Below are positions 6,590-13,495 of a DNA stretch of 52,837 nt, one piece after another. The DNA is from a virus. The stretch spans positions 1 to 52,837 of IMG/VR virus record IMGVR_UViG_3300044213_000047, one strand, 5' to 3'. The position numbers and the translations under genes were made by a program. The notes under the pieces are model-generated. The model was not told where the DNA came from and ran no database searches. It worked only from the letters and a program-made list of their open reading frames with translations. Numbering within the stretch: the stretch's first letter is position 1; each line of letters begins with the position of its first letter.

Positions 6590-6857
6590 TTAGTAGTCCG
6601 TTTCCGTGTCTTGCTCGAGACAGTTCCATTTCCTGATGTGCTCGCTTTTCTTGTATCGTCAGTTCGTGCCACATCTTTCTTGGGTTTCCGCACATTACGC
6701 ACTTCGGATTTCCGCACGCCACTGGACTTTTTTTGTGTAGCTCGTGGGGGTTGTCCACTGGAATTCCGTACTGTTTTGCTATCTTCACTTCCTTTCGCAC
6801 GTGGTTTTCTTTTTGTTGGATTCTTTTGCTGTGTTTTAGCTTTGCTCGCTCGTCCAT
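6573..6857 (-). CDS. conserved basic protein with CGNPKCVMC motif
   Basis: The chosen ATG (MDERAKLKHSKRIQ) has AGGAGA upstream. The 94-residue basic protein contains AKQYGIPVDNPHELHKKSP followed by CGNPKCVMCGNPRK, a Cys cluster found in a conserved family of small bacterial and phage proteins. One zinc site and RNA or DNA contact are plausible. It overlaps the gene at 6586 in another frame for about 270 nt. Confidence 0.8.
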   Translation of the reverse strand: MDERAKLKHSKRIQQKENHVRKEVKIAKQYGIPVDNPHELHKKSPVACGNPKCVMCGNPRKMWHELTIQEKRAHQEMELSRARHGNGLLNDRSD

Positions 6858-7089
6858 TTGTTGTCTCCTCAAATTCAGAACCATCACCAAAAAATCTTAA
6901 TTCATATTCTTCTTTGGTGCACTCGTAATAATCATAGGAATCCACATACTCAAGAGATTCAGTAAATCTGATTTGCGATCCCAGATTATAACCACGACAA
7001 GGAACAACGTGTTTAAATCCACCTTGCCACTTCACTTCCATCAGGAAGTATGAATCATAGGGGACTTTCGTCGTCTCTTTCAATACCAT
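6586..7089 (-). CDS. hypothetical protein with overprinted basic tail
   Basis: The start at MVLKETTKVPYDSYFLMEVK gives about 167 residues. The first 80 form a normal folded-looking domain (FTESLEYVDSYDYYECT). From there on the frame overlaps the gene at 6573 in a different phase and becomes a Lys/Arg/Ser/Thr-rich tail without a stop for about 270 nt. The tail may be real or only permitted by the other frame's codons. A frameshift in the original sequence is another explanation. Confidence 0.55.
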   Translation of the reverse strand: MVLKETTKVPYDSYFLMEVKWQGGFKHVVPCRGYNLGSQIRFTESLEYVDSYDYYECTKEEYELRFFGDGSEFEETTNGRASKAKTQQKNPTKRKPRAKGSEDSKTVRNSSGQPPRATQKKSSGVRKSEVRNVRKPKKDVARTDDTRKASTSGNGTVSSKTRKRTTK

Positions 7090-7294
7090 CATATTCAATG
7101 CCGTACTCCTCACAGAATTTCTTCATCTTCATAATGTAAATATCAGCAGCAGCAATTTCATTGTCCCACTGTTCAATGGTATAGCTGTCACCACCACAAC
7201 CACAGTCGCAACCAAAGTGAACACCCATTCTATCAGGTGCCCACTTAGCTTGGTCATAGTCCATGAATAGGATTTCTAAATCAGATAGTTTCAT
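7055..7294 (-). CDS. small Cys-containing protein
   Basis: The internal ATG (MKLSDLEILFMDYDQAKW) gives 79 residues. The middle reads HFGCDCGCGGDSY, a tight cysteine cluster that could bind a metal, followed by helices. It overlaps the rubredoxin gene by 14 nt, so the two are probably co-translated. No family was recognised. Confidence 0.65.
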   Translation of the reverse strand: MKLSDLEILFMDYDQAKWAPDRMGVHFGCDCGCGGDSYTIEQWDNEIAAADIYIMKMKKFCEEYGIEYDGIERDDESPL

Positions 7295-7409
7295 AGTCGT
7301 CTTTTCCGACACCACATTCAGGGCAAACAAATTCAGCAGGAAGATCTTCCCACTTACCTTCTAATTCTTCATCGTGGACATGTCCACATACTACGCATAC
7401 GTGTTCCAT
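7281..7409 (-). CDS. rubredoxin
   Basis: The 42-residue protein has CVVCGHVHDEE near the N-terminus and CPECGVGKDDYE near the C-terminus. These are the two CxxC knuckles of rubredoxin that hold one iron, with the typical GVGKDDYE ending. It is slightly shorter than usual (about 52 residues). It starts at the stop of the rubrerythrin-like gene (TAATG), so the two redox partners are translationally coupled. The likely role is electron delivery to that protein during peroxide stress. Confidence 0.85.
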   Translation of the reverse strand: MEHVCVVCGHVHDEELEGKWEDLPAEFVCPECGVGKDDYETI

Positions 7410-7858
7410 TATAGTGTATCCTTTACCTGTTGATATGCTTCAGCATGACGTTGCTCAACTTTCTTCAATGCATTGAAACGCTTTTCTGCTTTAGCTAAAA
7501 TAGTTTTGAATTGTTCAGCATGTAGTTTAGATTCAGCTGTTTGTTCTTGCGCTTCTTGAGCAGCTTCTAACAAACCCTCACCTCTAGCTTCTGCTTCCAT
7601 CTGTGGATACATGTGAGTAAACTCGTGCGTTTCACCTTCAATCGCAAGCTCTAAACACTTACGTGTATCTGGTTTACCGATGAGTAATTCAAGATGCCCC
7701 CAAGCATGCAGGATTTCTTGATCAGCTGTATGTTCGAAGTGTTGAGCAACTTCTTCGAAACCTTCAGCACGTGCTAACTTAGCGAAATAACGATACTTGA
7801 TATGAGCCATTGATTCGCCAGCCAATGCGCTCTCAAGATTTTTAATTGTTAATGACAT
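7409..7858 (-). CDS. rubrerythrin-like diiron protein
   Basis: The 149-residue protein is all helical with carboxylate/His motifs of the rubrerythrin ferritin-like domain: LAGESMAHIKYRYFA, ADQEILHAWGH, GETHEFTHMYP and ESKLHAEQF. The usual C-terminal rubredoxin domain is absent, but a separate rubredoxin gene follows directly. The pair therefore looks like a split rubrerythrin. The family reduces hydrogen peroxide with electrons from rubredoxin. That it protects the infected cell or phage enzymes from oxidation is inference. Confidence 0.88.
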   Translation of the reverse strand: MSLTIKNLESALAGESMAHIKYRYFAKLARAEGFEEVAQHFEHTADQEILHAWGHLELLIGKPDTRKCLELAIEGETHEFTHMYPQMEAEARGEGLLEAAQEAQEQTAESKLHAEQFKTILAKAEKRFNALKKVEQRHAEAYQQVKDTL

Positions 7859-7866
7859 ATTTCCCT

Positions 7867-7968
7867 TTAATCTTCATCTGAACATTCAGTATTTTTACAA
7901 TGTCTAACTGTCAGTCCGACAATTAGAATCATACCCAGAAACACAAAACCCAATAGGCAACTAATCAT
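7867..7968 (-). CDS. one-helix membrane peptide
   Basis: The 33-residue peptide has a hydrophobic helix at residues 4-22 and a polar Cys-containing end (RHCKNTECSDED). A GAGGTGG site lies upstream of the ATG. Function unknown. Confidence 0.5.
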   Translation of the reverse strand: MISCLLGFVFLGMILIVGLTVRHCKNTECSDED

Positions 7969-7969
7969 A

Positions 7970-8203
7970 TTAACCACCTCTACCTGCTGCACGCTTCATT
8001 GGTTTATTTGAAGAAATACTTCTAACCGCTTTCTTCACCAATGACGATGCTTCGCCACGACTAAACCCCTTACGCTCAAGTTCCTTACGAGACTTTTTCT
8101 TTGCTTTCTTTAACAATTTCTCAGCATGCCATTTTTGAGCAAAGGTAAGTTTCTCTGCGCCAGAGATTTCAACTTCAGGTTGCTCAATTGTTTCAGTGTT
8201 CAT
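7970..8203 (-). CDS. basic hypothetical protein
   Basis: The 77-residue protein is acidic at its start and then strongly basic (KLLKKAKKKSRKELERKG, MKRAAGRGG). The composition suits nucleic-acid binding, but no fold was recognised. It sits between two membrane protein genes. Confidence 0.65.
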   Translation of the reverse strand: MNTETIEQPEVEISGAEKLTFAQKWHAEKLLKKAKKKSRKELERKGFSRGEASSLVKKAVRSISSNKPMKRAAGRGG

Positions 8204-8206
8204 AGT

Positions 8207-8551
8207 TTATCCTCTCAGAATATCAAATATCCAAATGTAAATAATAGCATGTGCCAACTGGTCTAGACCAAGATGGTTCCAGAATTGTGGTGTTGTGATA
8301 TCACGATTACCATAATTCATTTTGATCCAGTCGATGTGATAGTGTGTGATTCCATCAAGAATAGCAAGGAATAATGCCATCCAAGTGTTTGTGACCAGAA
8401 GTAAAATTGCTAGAGTGAATGCTGCGTGTTGTAGTGAATGGTAGATCCCATAAGGGTCACCATAAAGACCTTTGGACTTGACCATTTCGTCTGTTTGCAT
8501 GACGAAGTCAACATACCAATGCTTAACGAATAATAAAACAAGTAGAATCAT
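8207..8551 (-). CDS. DUF3307-like membrane protein
   Basis: The 114-residue protein has three or four hydrophobic helices and the pattern KHWYVDFVMQTDEMVKSKG, then YHSLQHAAFT, then LGLDQLAHA. These match the DUF3307 family of small membrane proteins, with conserved His and Asp residues in or near the membrane. The function of the family is unknown. Confidence 0.8.
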   Translation of the reverse strand: MILLVLLFVKHWYVDFVMQTDEMVKSKGLYGDPYGIYHSLQHAAFTLAILLLVTNTWMALFLAILDGITHYHIDWIKMNYGNRDITTPQFWNHLGLDQLAHAIIYIWIFDILRG

Positions 8552-8575
8552 AATAAAAGTATACCTCTTACAATG

Positions 8576-9046
8576 TTATTTGTCAAATTTAATATTAAAC
8601 GCAATAGAGATACGATCTTGCAATGACATGTTTTCGTTAACCCAATGTGGGATACTTGCATCCCAATACAATAGATCGAAAGGTTTCGGCATAAATTCCT
8701 CGCCAGTTTCGAACTGTATGGTACCTGAGTTTTCAGGAACAACAAGATAAAAACAACCACCAATATCAGCACCAATATGACTGTGTTTAGAATTTATACA
8801 TCCAGGTGGAGAGTAGTTTACCCATATGTCTGGGATTGTGAATTTATCTGCTCGCTTTCTGGCAATTTCGCATATCTTTGATGTGAGTGGAAGGAAATCT
8901 CTGAAGTGTGGTTTGATTGTCCACTGAGCACCACGAGGATTACCTGTACCTCTACCCTCTGGTCTAACTTTCTTCATTGAATTGATCCAACTCAGCATAG
9001 GATCGAGAGGAATGTTAAGTGTTTCTTTCGTTATCAAAATGAACAT
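8576..9046 (-). CDS. 2OG-Fe(II) oxygenase-like protein
   Basis: The 156-residue protein has a double-stranded beta-helix pattern: HSHIGADIGGCFYLVVPEN, then PFDLLYWDASIPHWVNEN, then RISIAFNI. These fit the first metal His, the distal His and the 2OG-binding Arg of small phage dioxygenases. The acidic metal ligand of the usual HxD is uncertain (HSH). It is the last gene of the enzyme cassette at 8576-15759. Confidence 0.7.
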   Translation of the reverse strand: MFILITKETLNIPLDPMLSWINSMKKVRPEGRGTGNPRGAQWTIKPHFRDFLPLTSKICEIARKRADKFTIPDIWVNYSPPGCINSKHSHIGADIGGCFYLVVPENSGTIQFETGEEFMPKPFDLLYWDASIPHWVNENMSLQDRISIAFNIKFDK

Positions 9047-9290
9047 CTTTCAAAATTGGATCATCAGGATGTTGTTCCTTCATATCCTTTAAGAATGAAA
9101 CTAGTTTATCAAGAACTGTGAACCCAACAACTTGTGGGATTATAGCATGGATCAGCATGGCGATTGACCATACGAACAATGATACAGAAAATTTAATTGC
9201 CCAGAACATGTGTTTAAAGTAGAACCATCTGCTACTTGACAGTCTAGAATACTTCTGGGCTTTTTCTAAATGGTCTTTATATAATTTCAT
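9015..9290 (-). CDS. small membrane protein, DUF6356-like
   Basis: The 91-residue protein has a basic N-terminus, one or two hydrophobic helices (FSVSLFVWSIAMLIHAIIP) and a charged end. The HAIIP block recalls small membrane proteins annotated DUF6356, though this is from memory. It overlaps the methyltransferase gene by 4 nt. Confidence 0.6.
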   Translation of the reverse strand: MKLYKDHLEKAQKYSRLSSSRWFYFKHMFWAIKFSVSLFVWSIAMLIHAIIPQVVGFTVLDKLVSFLKDMKEQHPDDPILKDVHFDNERNT

Positions 9291-10729
9291 TTTTCAGAGT
9301 AGAATGTAACAAACCCATAACGAGAGTTAATTATTTGGATGTTGGTAAATCCGACTTCCTTTAATGTATCTAGGTACCAATCAATTGGTAGCAGATTCAT
9401 ATAACCCTTTAACTTTTCTTCCTTCTCATATATGTATTCATCACTTATACCATTGGCTCTTTTAAAATCATAGTATAATTTTTTAACCGCATCACTCTGT
9501 GGAGTTTTATCAGTCAGAATGAAAGTTCCATTCAATGATAACGAAGTATATACATCTTGAATGTATTGTTTGCGTTCATTGACAAAGTGTAGCGTCCAGT
9601 TAGCCATCACAAAATTGGTGTTCCAATCAACAGGGAATGTTTCTGATAATGTGACGCAACTCGAGAACGCAGAATTCTCAATCATTGCTTTGCTTGATTC
9701 AATACCAGAAACATTTATGAACCCAGCATCAGTAAATTTCTCAATTGTATGACCAAGTGCTGATCCAACATCAACGATATGACAATGTGGGTCGCATCGT
9801 TCTTTTGCTATGTCAATACACAGATCAATAACACGTTCATAGTCAGGAATATTGGTAGCTGCTTCTTGTTGGAAACGCTTCGCTACTTCAGCATCAAACT
9901 TCCACCTAACTGCTTTTTGTATATTAACATTTGAATCATATTTGATATTTGGACGCTTTCCTTCTTGTAAATTATTTCGAATCTTATACTGCAGACTGTT
10001 CTTTTTAGTATTACGTTTTTTATATCTGGCCATGTATCTCTGTGGCAATCCAAAGATGGATGTGAGAGATGACGACATATTATCATTAAAGGAATCATGT
10101 CCACCAATGATTTCTTTCGGATATAATCTATCTCCATACAACTCGAAATTAAATTCGTGCATAACTGCTCTAAGAGCATCATATCCAATAAGACTCGTCC
10201 AACCTTCATATGGAAGTCCATCTCTATTACTAACCATATTGACCAATTTGAATTTGATTGCTGGGCATTCTTCTTCATCAACTTTCTGAGATTCAATAAC
10301 GATATATTCTGACGAAACGTCAGACATTAATTGAACAAGACCGATAGGATTCATATATCCGTGAATAACACCAGCAGCAACAATTATGTCATATTTCATA
10401 GTTGTTGTTTTTAAGAAATTTTCAACATCTGATTGTACGATTGTGAATTTGCTGTTATCCCAATATTTTCCAAGAAGAGTTTTTGATTTCTCGCAGAATT
10501 GCGTTTGAATATCAACACCAGTGTAGTGAGATGCTCCATTCGATAATGCCCAATGACCGAACGCACCCATGCAATGACCAAGATCTAATATGGTTTTACC
10601 TTCAATAAACCATTTCGGTAAAAGAACTTCGCATCGTTTAGATAACGATTCAGAAGAAATAGTGGTTGTTGGTCTATTCTTTCGAACATCGCTTTCAATA
10701 AACTCAGGATATGAATCGAAAAACATCAT
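9287..10729 (-). CDS. two-domain methyltransferase, C-terminal half CmoA-like
   Basis: This 480-residue protein contains two class I SAM-methyltransferase folds. Domain 1 (about 45-160) has ILDLGHCMGAFGHWAL, TGVDIQ and VAAGVIHGYMNP, and resembles CmoB/UbiG-type domains. Domain 2 (about 275-480) follows CmoA closely: WKFDAEVAKRF, IVDVGSALGHT, WTLHFV, LTDK and YYDFKRANGISDEYI. E. coli CmoA makes carboxy-SAM for wobble cmo5U34, with CmoB using it. As I align it, the Arg that holds the carboxylate (R199 in E. coli) is Glu here, so ordinary SAM or another ligand may be used. The nearby tRNA array contains many U34 tRNAs, the natural substrates of this pathway. Confidence 0.75.
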   Translation of the reverse strand: MMFFDSYPEFIESDVRKNRPTTTISSESLSKRCEVLLPKWFIEGKTILDLGHCMGAFGHWALSNGASHYTGVDIQTQFCEKSKTLLGKYWDNSKFTIVQSDVENFLKTTTMKYDIIVAAGVIHGYMNPIGLVQLMSDVSSEYIVIESQKVDEEECPAIKFKLVNMVSNRDGLPYEGWTSLIGYDALRAVMHEFNFELYGDRLYPKEIIGGHDSFNDNMSSSLTSIFGLPQRYMARYKKRNTKKNSLQYKIRNNLQEGKRPNIKYDSNVNIQKAVRWKFDAEVAKRFQQEAATNIPDYERVIDLCIDIAKERCDPHCHIVDVGSALGHTIEKFTDAGFINVSGIESSKAMIENSAFSSCVTLSETFPVDWNTNFVMANWTLHFVNERKQYIQDVYTSLSLNGTFILTDKTPQSDAVKKLYYDFKRANGISDEYIYEKEEKLKGYMNLLPIDWYLDTLKEVGFTNIQIINSRYGFVTFYSEK

Positions 10730-11412
10730 ACTTCTATACTTCCCATTTTATACACAGATTCTTCGTTTTTTTCTAATTCTTTTATAAAATCACTAAACTT
10801 AAAATGTATATTTGAAATTACCGCTAAACGATAGTCGTATCTCGCATTATCATAATCAGTTGGTTCAACGAAGTGAATTAAATATCCTGGATGTATAACC
10901 ATTAATCCACGTTCAACAGCGACACGTTTGAATGGAGTAAACTGATTGTGCCACAAACATCCACCACGTGGGTCAATCAACATAAGATTGCCAGCATTTC
11001 TTTTTGGAACGTTTATATAAAGAATACCAACTCCAAGTGTTTGAGCATGTTTGTGTGGAGATATTCTATAAACACTGTCTTGTTTGATCTCACGAAAATA
11101 TCCCTTGGAACCAAACAATGGTGGAAGTGGCATCTCAGAAAGTGGTCTATAATACTTGTCTGTTAACTCTACCATTTTCTTTTCTACTTGACGCATTGTA
11201 TCTGGTAAATCTGGAAGATCCCAAAGATTAGTTTTATTTAATGTTCCAGGTGCTCCTGGTTTTAACAAATATTGTACGTCTGCTTCTAATTTATCAAGGA
11301 ATGCGTCATCAAATGGTTTTGCAGTAATTACTGGAGTCGACCACAATTCATGACATTGCTCATTATTAGAAGTTTCGAGATACGTAATAGTTTTCTTTTC
11401 CATCATTTCCAT
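10726..11412 (-). CDS. 2OG-Fe(II) oxygenase family protein
   Basis: The 228-residue protein has SPHKHAQTLGVGILYINVP, GNLMLIDPRGG, then GLMVIHPGYLIHFVEP and RLAVISNI. This follows the phage 2OG-oxygenase layout: first His, short beta hairpin with DPR, distal His, and Arg for 2OG. A residue for the acidic ligand is not obvious. AAGGA precedes the ATG. It overlaps the methyltransferase gene by 4 nt, and a shared substrate within the cassette is plausible but unproven. Confidence 0.75.
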   Translation of the reverse strand: MEMMEKKTITYLETSNNEQCHELWSTPVITAKPFDDAFLDKLEADVQYLLKPGAPGTLNKTNLWDLPDLPDTMRQVEKKMVELTDKYYRPLSEMPLPPLFGSKGYFREIKQDSVYRISPHKHAQTLGVGILYINVPKRNAGNLMLIDPRGGCLWHNQFTPFKRVAVERGLMVIHPGYLIHFVEPTDYDNARYDYRLAVISNIHFKFSDFIKELEKNEESVYKMGSIEV

Positions 11413-11473
11413 AATTAATCCTTTAATCTGATTCTAAAAACCAATGAATGTCTATATTTGAATTGTTTATCCA

Positions 11474-12094
11474 TTACATCAACTCCTTAAAATTATCAAT
11501 ACAGTTTTCATAAGAACCGTAGGCTCTAGTCATATCTATAAGCATACCAATTCTGGTTTTATTTACATTATTAACACTATGTATATGGTTGTGATTAAAC
11601 GCATGCCAGTCACCACGCGACATAGTAAATGTGTATTTCTTTGATACATCAGATGGAGACCATACAGTTCCATAGATTGGATCTGCGTCAGAAGTATAAA
11701 AACTTGTAGCTGCTGTATCATCACTCAACATATAATAGAAAGAACACATGCGTGTACCGTCATTATGAATGAATGTGTGCTTGGTGTTTATAACCTGCAC
11801 AACGAAGTCGGTTTCTTCTGGGAATTTTACTGGGAGTTCTGATCTGATTCGATCACTGATGTTTCTGGGTAAACGCATACCACGATGTTGTGGCAGATAA
11901 TGAAACCCATAAAGGTTTTTGAGTGCGTTTAACTCATTAAGAACTTTAGTGTCATTATTCGCAATCGCATTCTGTTCAATCTCACCGATTGTGTTTTTAC
12001 TTACGTGTTCTGATACAGTTGATGAAATTTTTAATATCTCATTCTCAAGATCACCAGATAATCTGGGCAAATTCAATTTTATCAGAGGATTCAT
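11474..12094 (-). CDS. 2OG-oxygenase-like protein
   Basis: The 206-residue protein contains KHTFIHNDGTRMCSFYYML with an HxD pair, and later FNHNHIHSVNNVNKTRIGM with a distal His and Arg. This spacing fits a 2OG-Fe(II) dioxygenase of the asparaginyl/prolyl hydroxylase type. The first 90 residues are helical and unassigned. It precedes the other oxygenases of the same operon. Confidence 0.65.
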   Translation of the reverse strand: MNPLIKLNLPRLSGDLENEILKISSTVSEHVSKNTIGEIEQNAIANNDTKVLNELNALKNLYGFHYLPQHRGMRLPRNISDRIRSELPVKFPEETDFVVQVINTKHTFIHNDGTRMCSFYYMLSDDTAATSFYTSDADPIYGTVWSPSDVSKKYTFTMSRGDWHAFNHNHIHSVNNVNKTRIGMLIDMTRAYGSYENCIDNFKELM

Positions 12095-12110
12095 TGTAAA
12101 AAATTTATTA

Positions 12111-12608
12111 TCAATAATTTTCTATATTCAGTGTTTGTAAAAAATTACACACATCATCAAATGGCGCATTAATACTTAGGCTAAAGATAATACGTTCTTC
12201 GTCAGTATTATTAATGACGCAGTGTTCTTTAGTTACGTCCAGAAGTGTTGGTTTATATAATGTATATTCAACAGCTTCGATTTTATATTGAAGGGATTTC
12301 TGCCCATCTTCTCCAGGAATGTGCTCTCAATATAATGTTATGCCATCTGTGTTTTTCAACAACCAATTCAAAGAGCATTGACGATTGATATAAATGTGCC
12401 AGTCATATATCGTCATTTGTGTGTTTTTCATGTACAATCCACCACAATTTCCAAAGGTGGTTTTCAATAATTTGACGAAACTGGTGTTGTTAAATGAAGA
12501 TACAGCTTTTAACTGGTTTGGTTTATAACCAATCTCATATTTGGCATTTATCGCTTCTTCAATACAATTTTTTGGAAATTGTGGTAAATTATATAAAGGT
12601 TTATACAT
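12111..12608 (-). pseudogene. oxygenase-like gene broken by an in-frame TGA
   Basis: The first 93 codons (MYKPLYNLPQFPKNCIEEAI, with IYDWHIYINRQCSLNWLL) end at TGA (12327-12329). The same frame then continues for 71 more codons without an ATG, reading EHIPGEDGQKSLQYKIEAVE and DVTKEHCVINNTDEERIIFS, to a second TGA at 12111. Together the halves look like one dioxygenase-type protein of about 165 residues (WH early; THC..NN..R late). CGA to TGA would explain the break. TGA is used as a normal stop elsewhere, so general recoding is unlikely. Sequencing error is possible. Confidence 0.7.
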
Positions 12609-12625
12609 TACAAAAACATAACATA

Positions 12626-12895
12626 TTAAATAGTAATTGGCGCAGCTTCTGGTGAACCTTGAGCTAATGGTTTAGCATCTACTGCTGCAGCAGGTACTGT
12701 TGGAGCAGTACCCTTAGTGAAAACTTGGGTGCCAGTTGGATCTTTAATCTCAACGAAAGGTGCAGATGATTTGTTAGCAATAACTTCTGCTGCAGCTAAA
12801 GTTGAAGCGAAAGAACTTACCAATGATATATTAGAAGTACCATCTACTGGAATGATTTTATGTTCAATAATAGTGAATTTATCTGTGGTTGCCAT
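12626..12895 (-). CDS. hypothetical protein, Ala-rich
   Basis: The 89-residue protein has a beta-like N-terminal half (FTIIEHKIIPVDGTSNISLV) and an Ala/Pro-rich end. No signal peptide or known motif is present. A CTAAATA box lies about 45 nt before its start. Confidence 0.65.
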   Translation of the reverse strand: MATTDKFTIIEHKIIPVDGTSNISLVSSFASTLAAAEVIANKSSAPFVEIKDPTGTQVFTKGTAPTVPAAAVDAKPLAQGSPEAAPITI

Positions 12896-12939
12896 TTATA
12901 TTCTCCTAAAAAGGCTAGTTGTTTTAATGTCTAGACGAA

Positions 12940-12946
12940 TATTTAG
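12940..12946 (-). promoter_or_regulatory. CTAAATA box
   Basis: CTAAATA on the minus strand, about 45 nt upstream of the gene at 12626. The same box recurs in several intergenic gaps (22664, 31014, 34570, 39928, 45520, 51280) and may be a late-promoter variant. Confidence 0.35.
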
Positions 12947-12993
12947 TCAAGGAAAAAAGACCCACCGAAATTCTGGGGAAATTTTTAATTTTT

Positions 12994-13473
12994 TTATGCA
13001 GCTAAATGCATGTAAGATTTGTATCTGTCAGCAGCATATGAAGCAGCGAATGCTTTTGGTTTAACCATAGGCACCACGTTACACATACCACGAATGTAGC
13101 CAGTAGCTTCGTTGATTACACAGCTTGATCCGTGCATTTCATTTGGGTTAATGTCCAAGTGAACTTCAACATCTCTATCTTCTAACACATCGTGTAGCTT
13201 CAAGTACAATTCAGCAATCTTATAAACTTCATTCATAAGACGCATACGTGGCTTGTCTTTCTTCTGATCCCAGTCACGTTCTCTCTGCACTTCACCGAAA
13301 ATTTTACAACCATTGTTGCCGTTGATATGAACAACAACAACTAAAATGTAATCTGCGTACCATTGACCATTCATTAGGAATCGTTCAGAGTCACCACCGA
13401 TATAAATCTTAGAATCAGGACTCTGTGCCATGATGAATTCTTTTACTTCATCAATATTGATTTGCTTCCGCAT
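12994..13473 (-). CDS. YkuK-like RNase H-fold protein
   Basis: The 159-residue protein reads IYIGGDSERF, then YADYILVVVVHI, then RLMNEVYKIAELYLKLHDVL and VHLDINPNEMHGSS. This corresponds to the YkuK family (DUF458), a predicted RNase H-like fold in which the early and later Asp residues would bind metal. I have no evidence for its substrate. It sits between the radical SAM gene and a small gene within the enzyme cassette. Confidence 0.75.
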   Translation of the reverse strand: MRKQINIDEVKEFIMAQSPDSKIYIGGDSERFLMNGQWYADYILVVVVHINGNNGCKIFGEVQRERDWDQKKDKPRMRLMNEVYKIAELYLKLHDVLEDRDVEVHLDINPNEMHGSSCVINEATGYIRGMCNVVPMVKPKAFAASYAADRYKSYMHLAA

Positions 13474-13495
13474 TTTACACTCCTTAATTAAAAAT

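Noticed and set aside
9561-10289. Plus-strand frames opposite the double methyltransferase
   Set aside because: They lack coding motifs and ribosome sites and lie opposite a clear 480-codon gene.
12327-12329. Genome-wide recoding of TGA to explain the broken gene
   Set aside because: TGA ends many clear genes here through ATGA overlaps, and no tRNA with anticodon TCA is seen.
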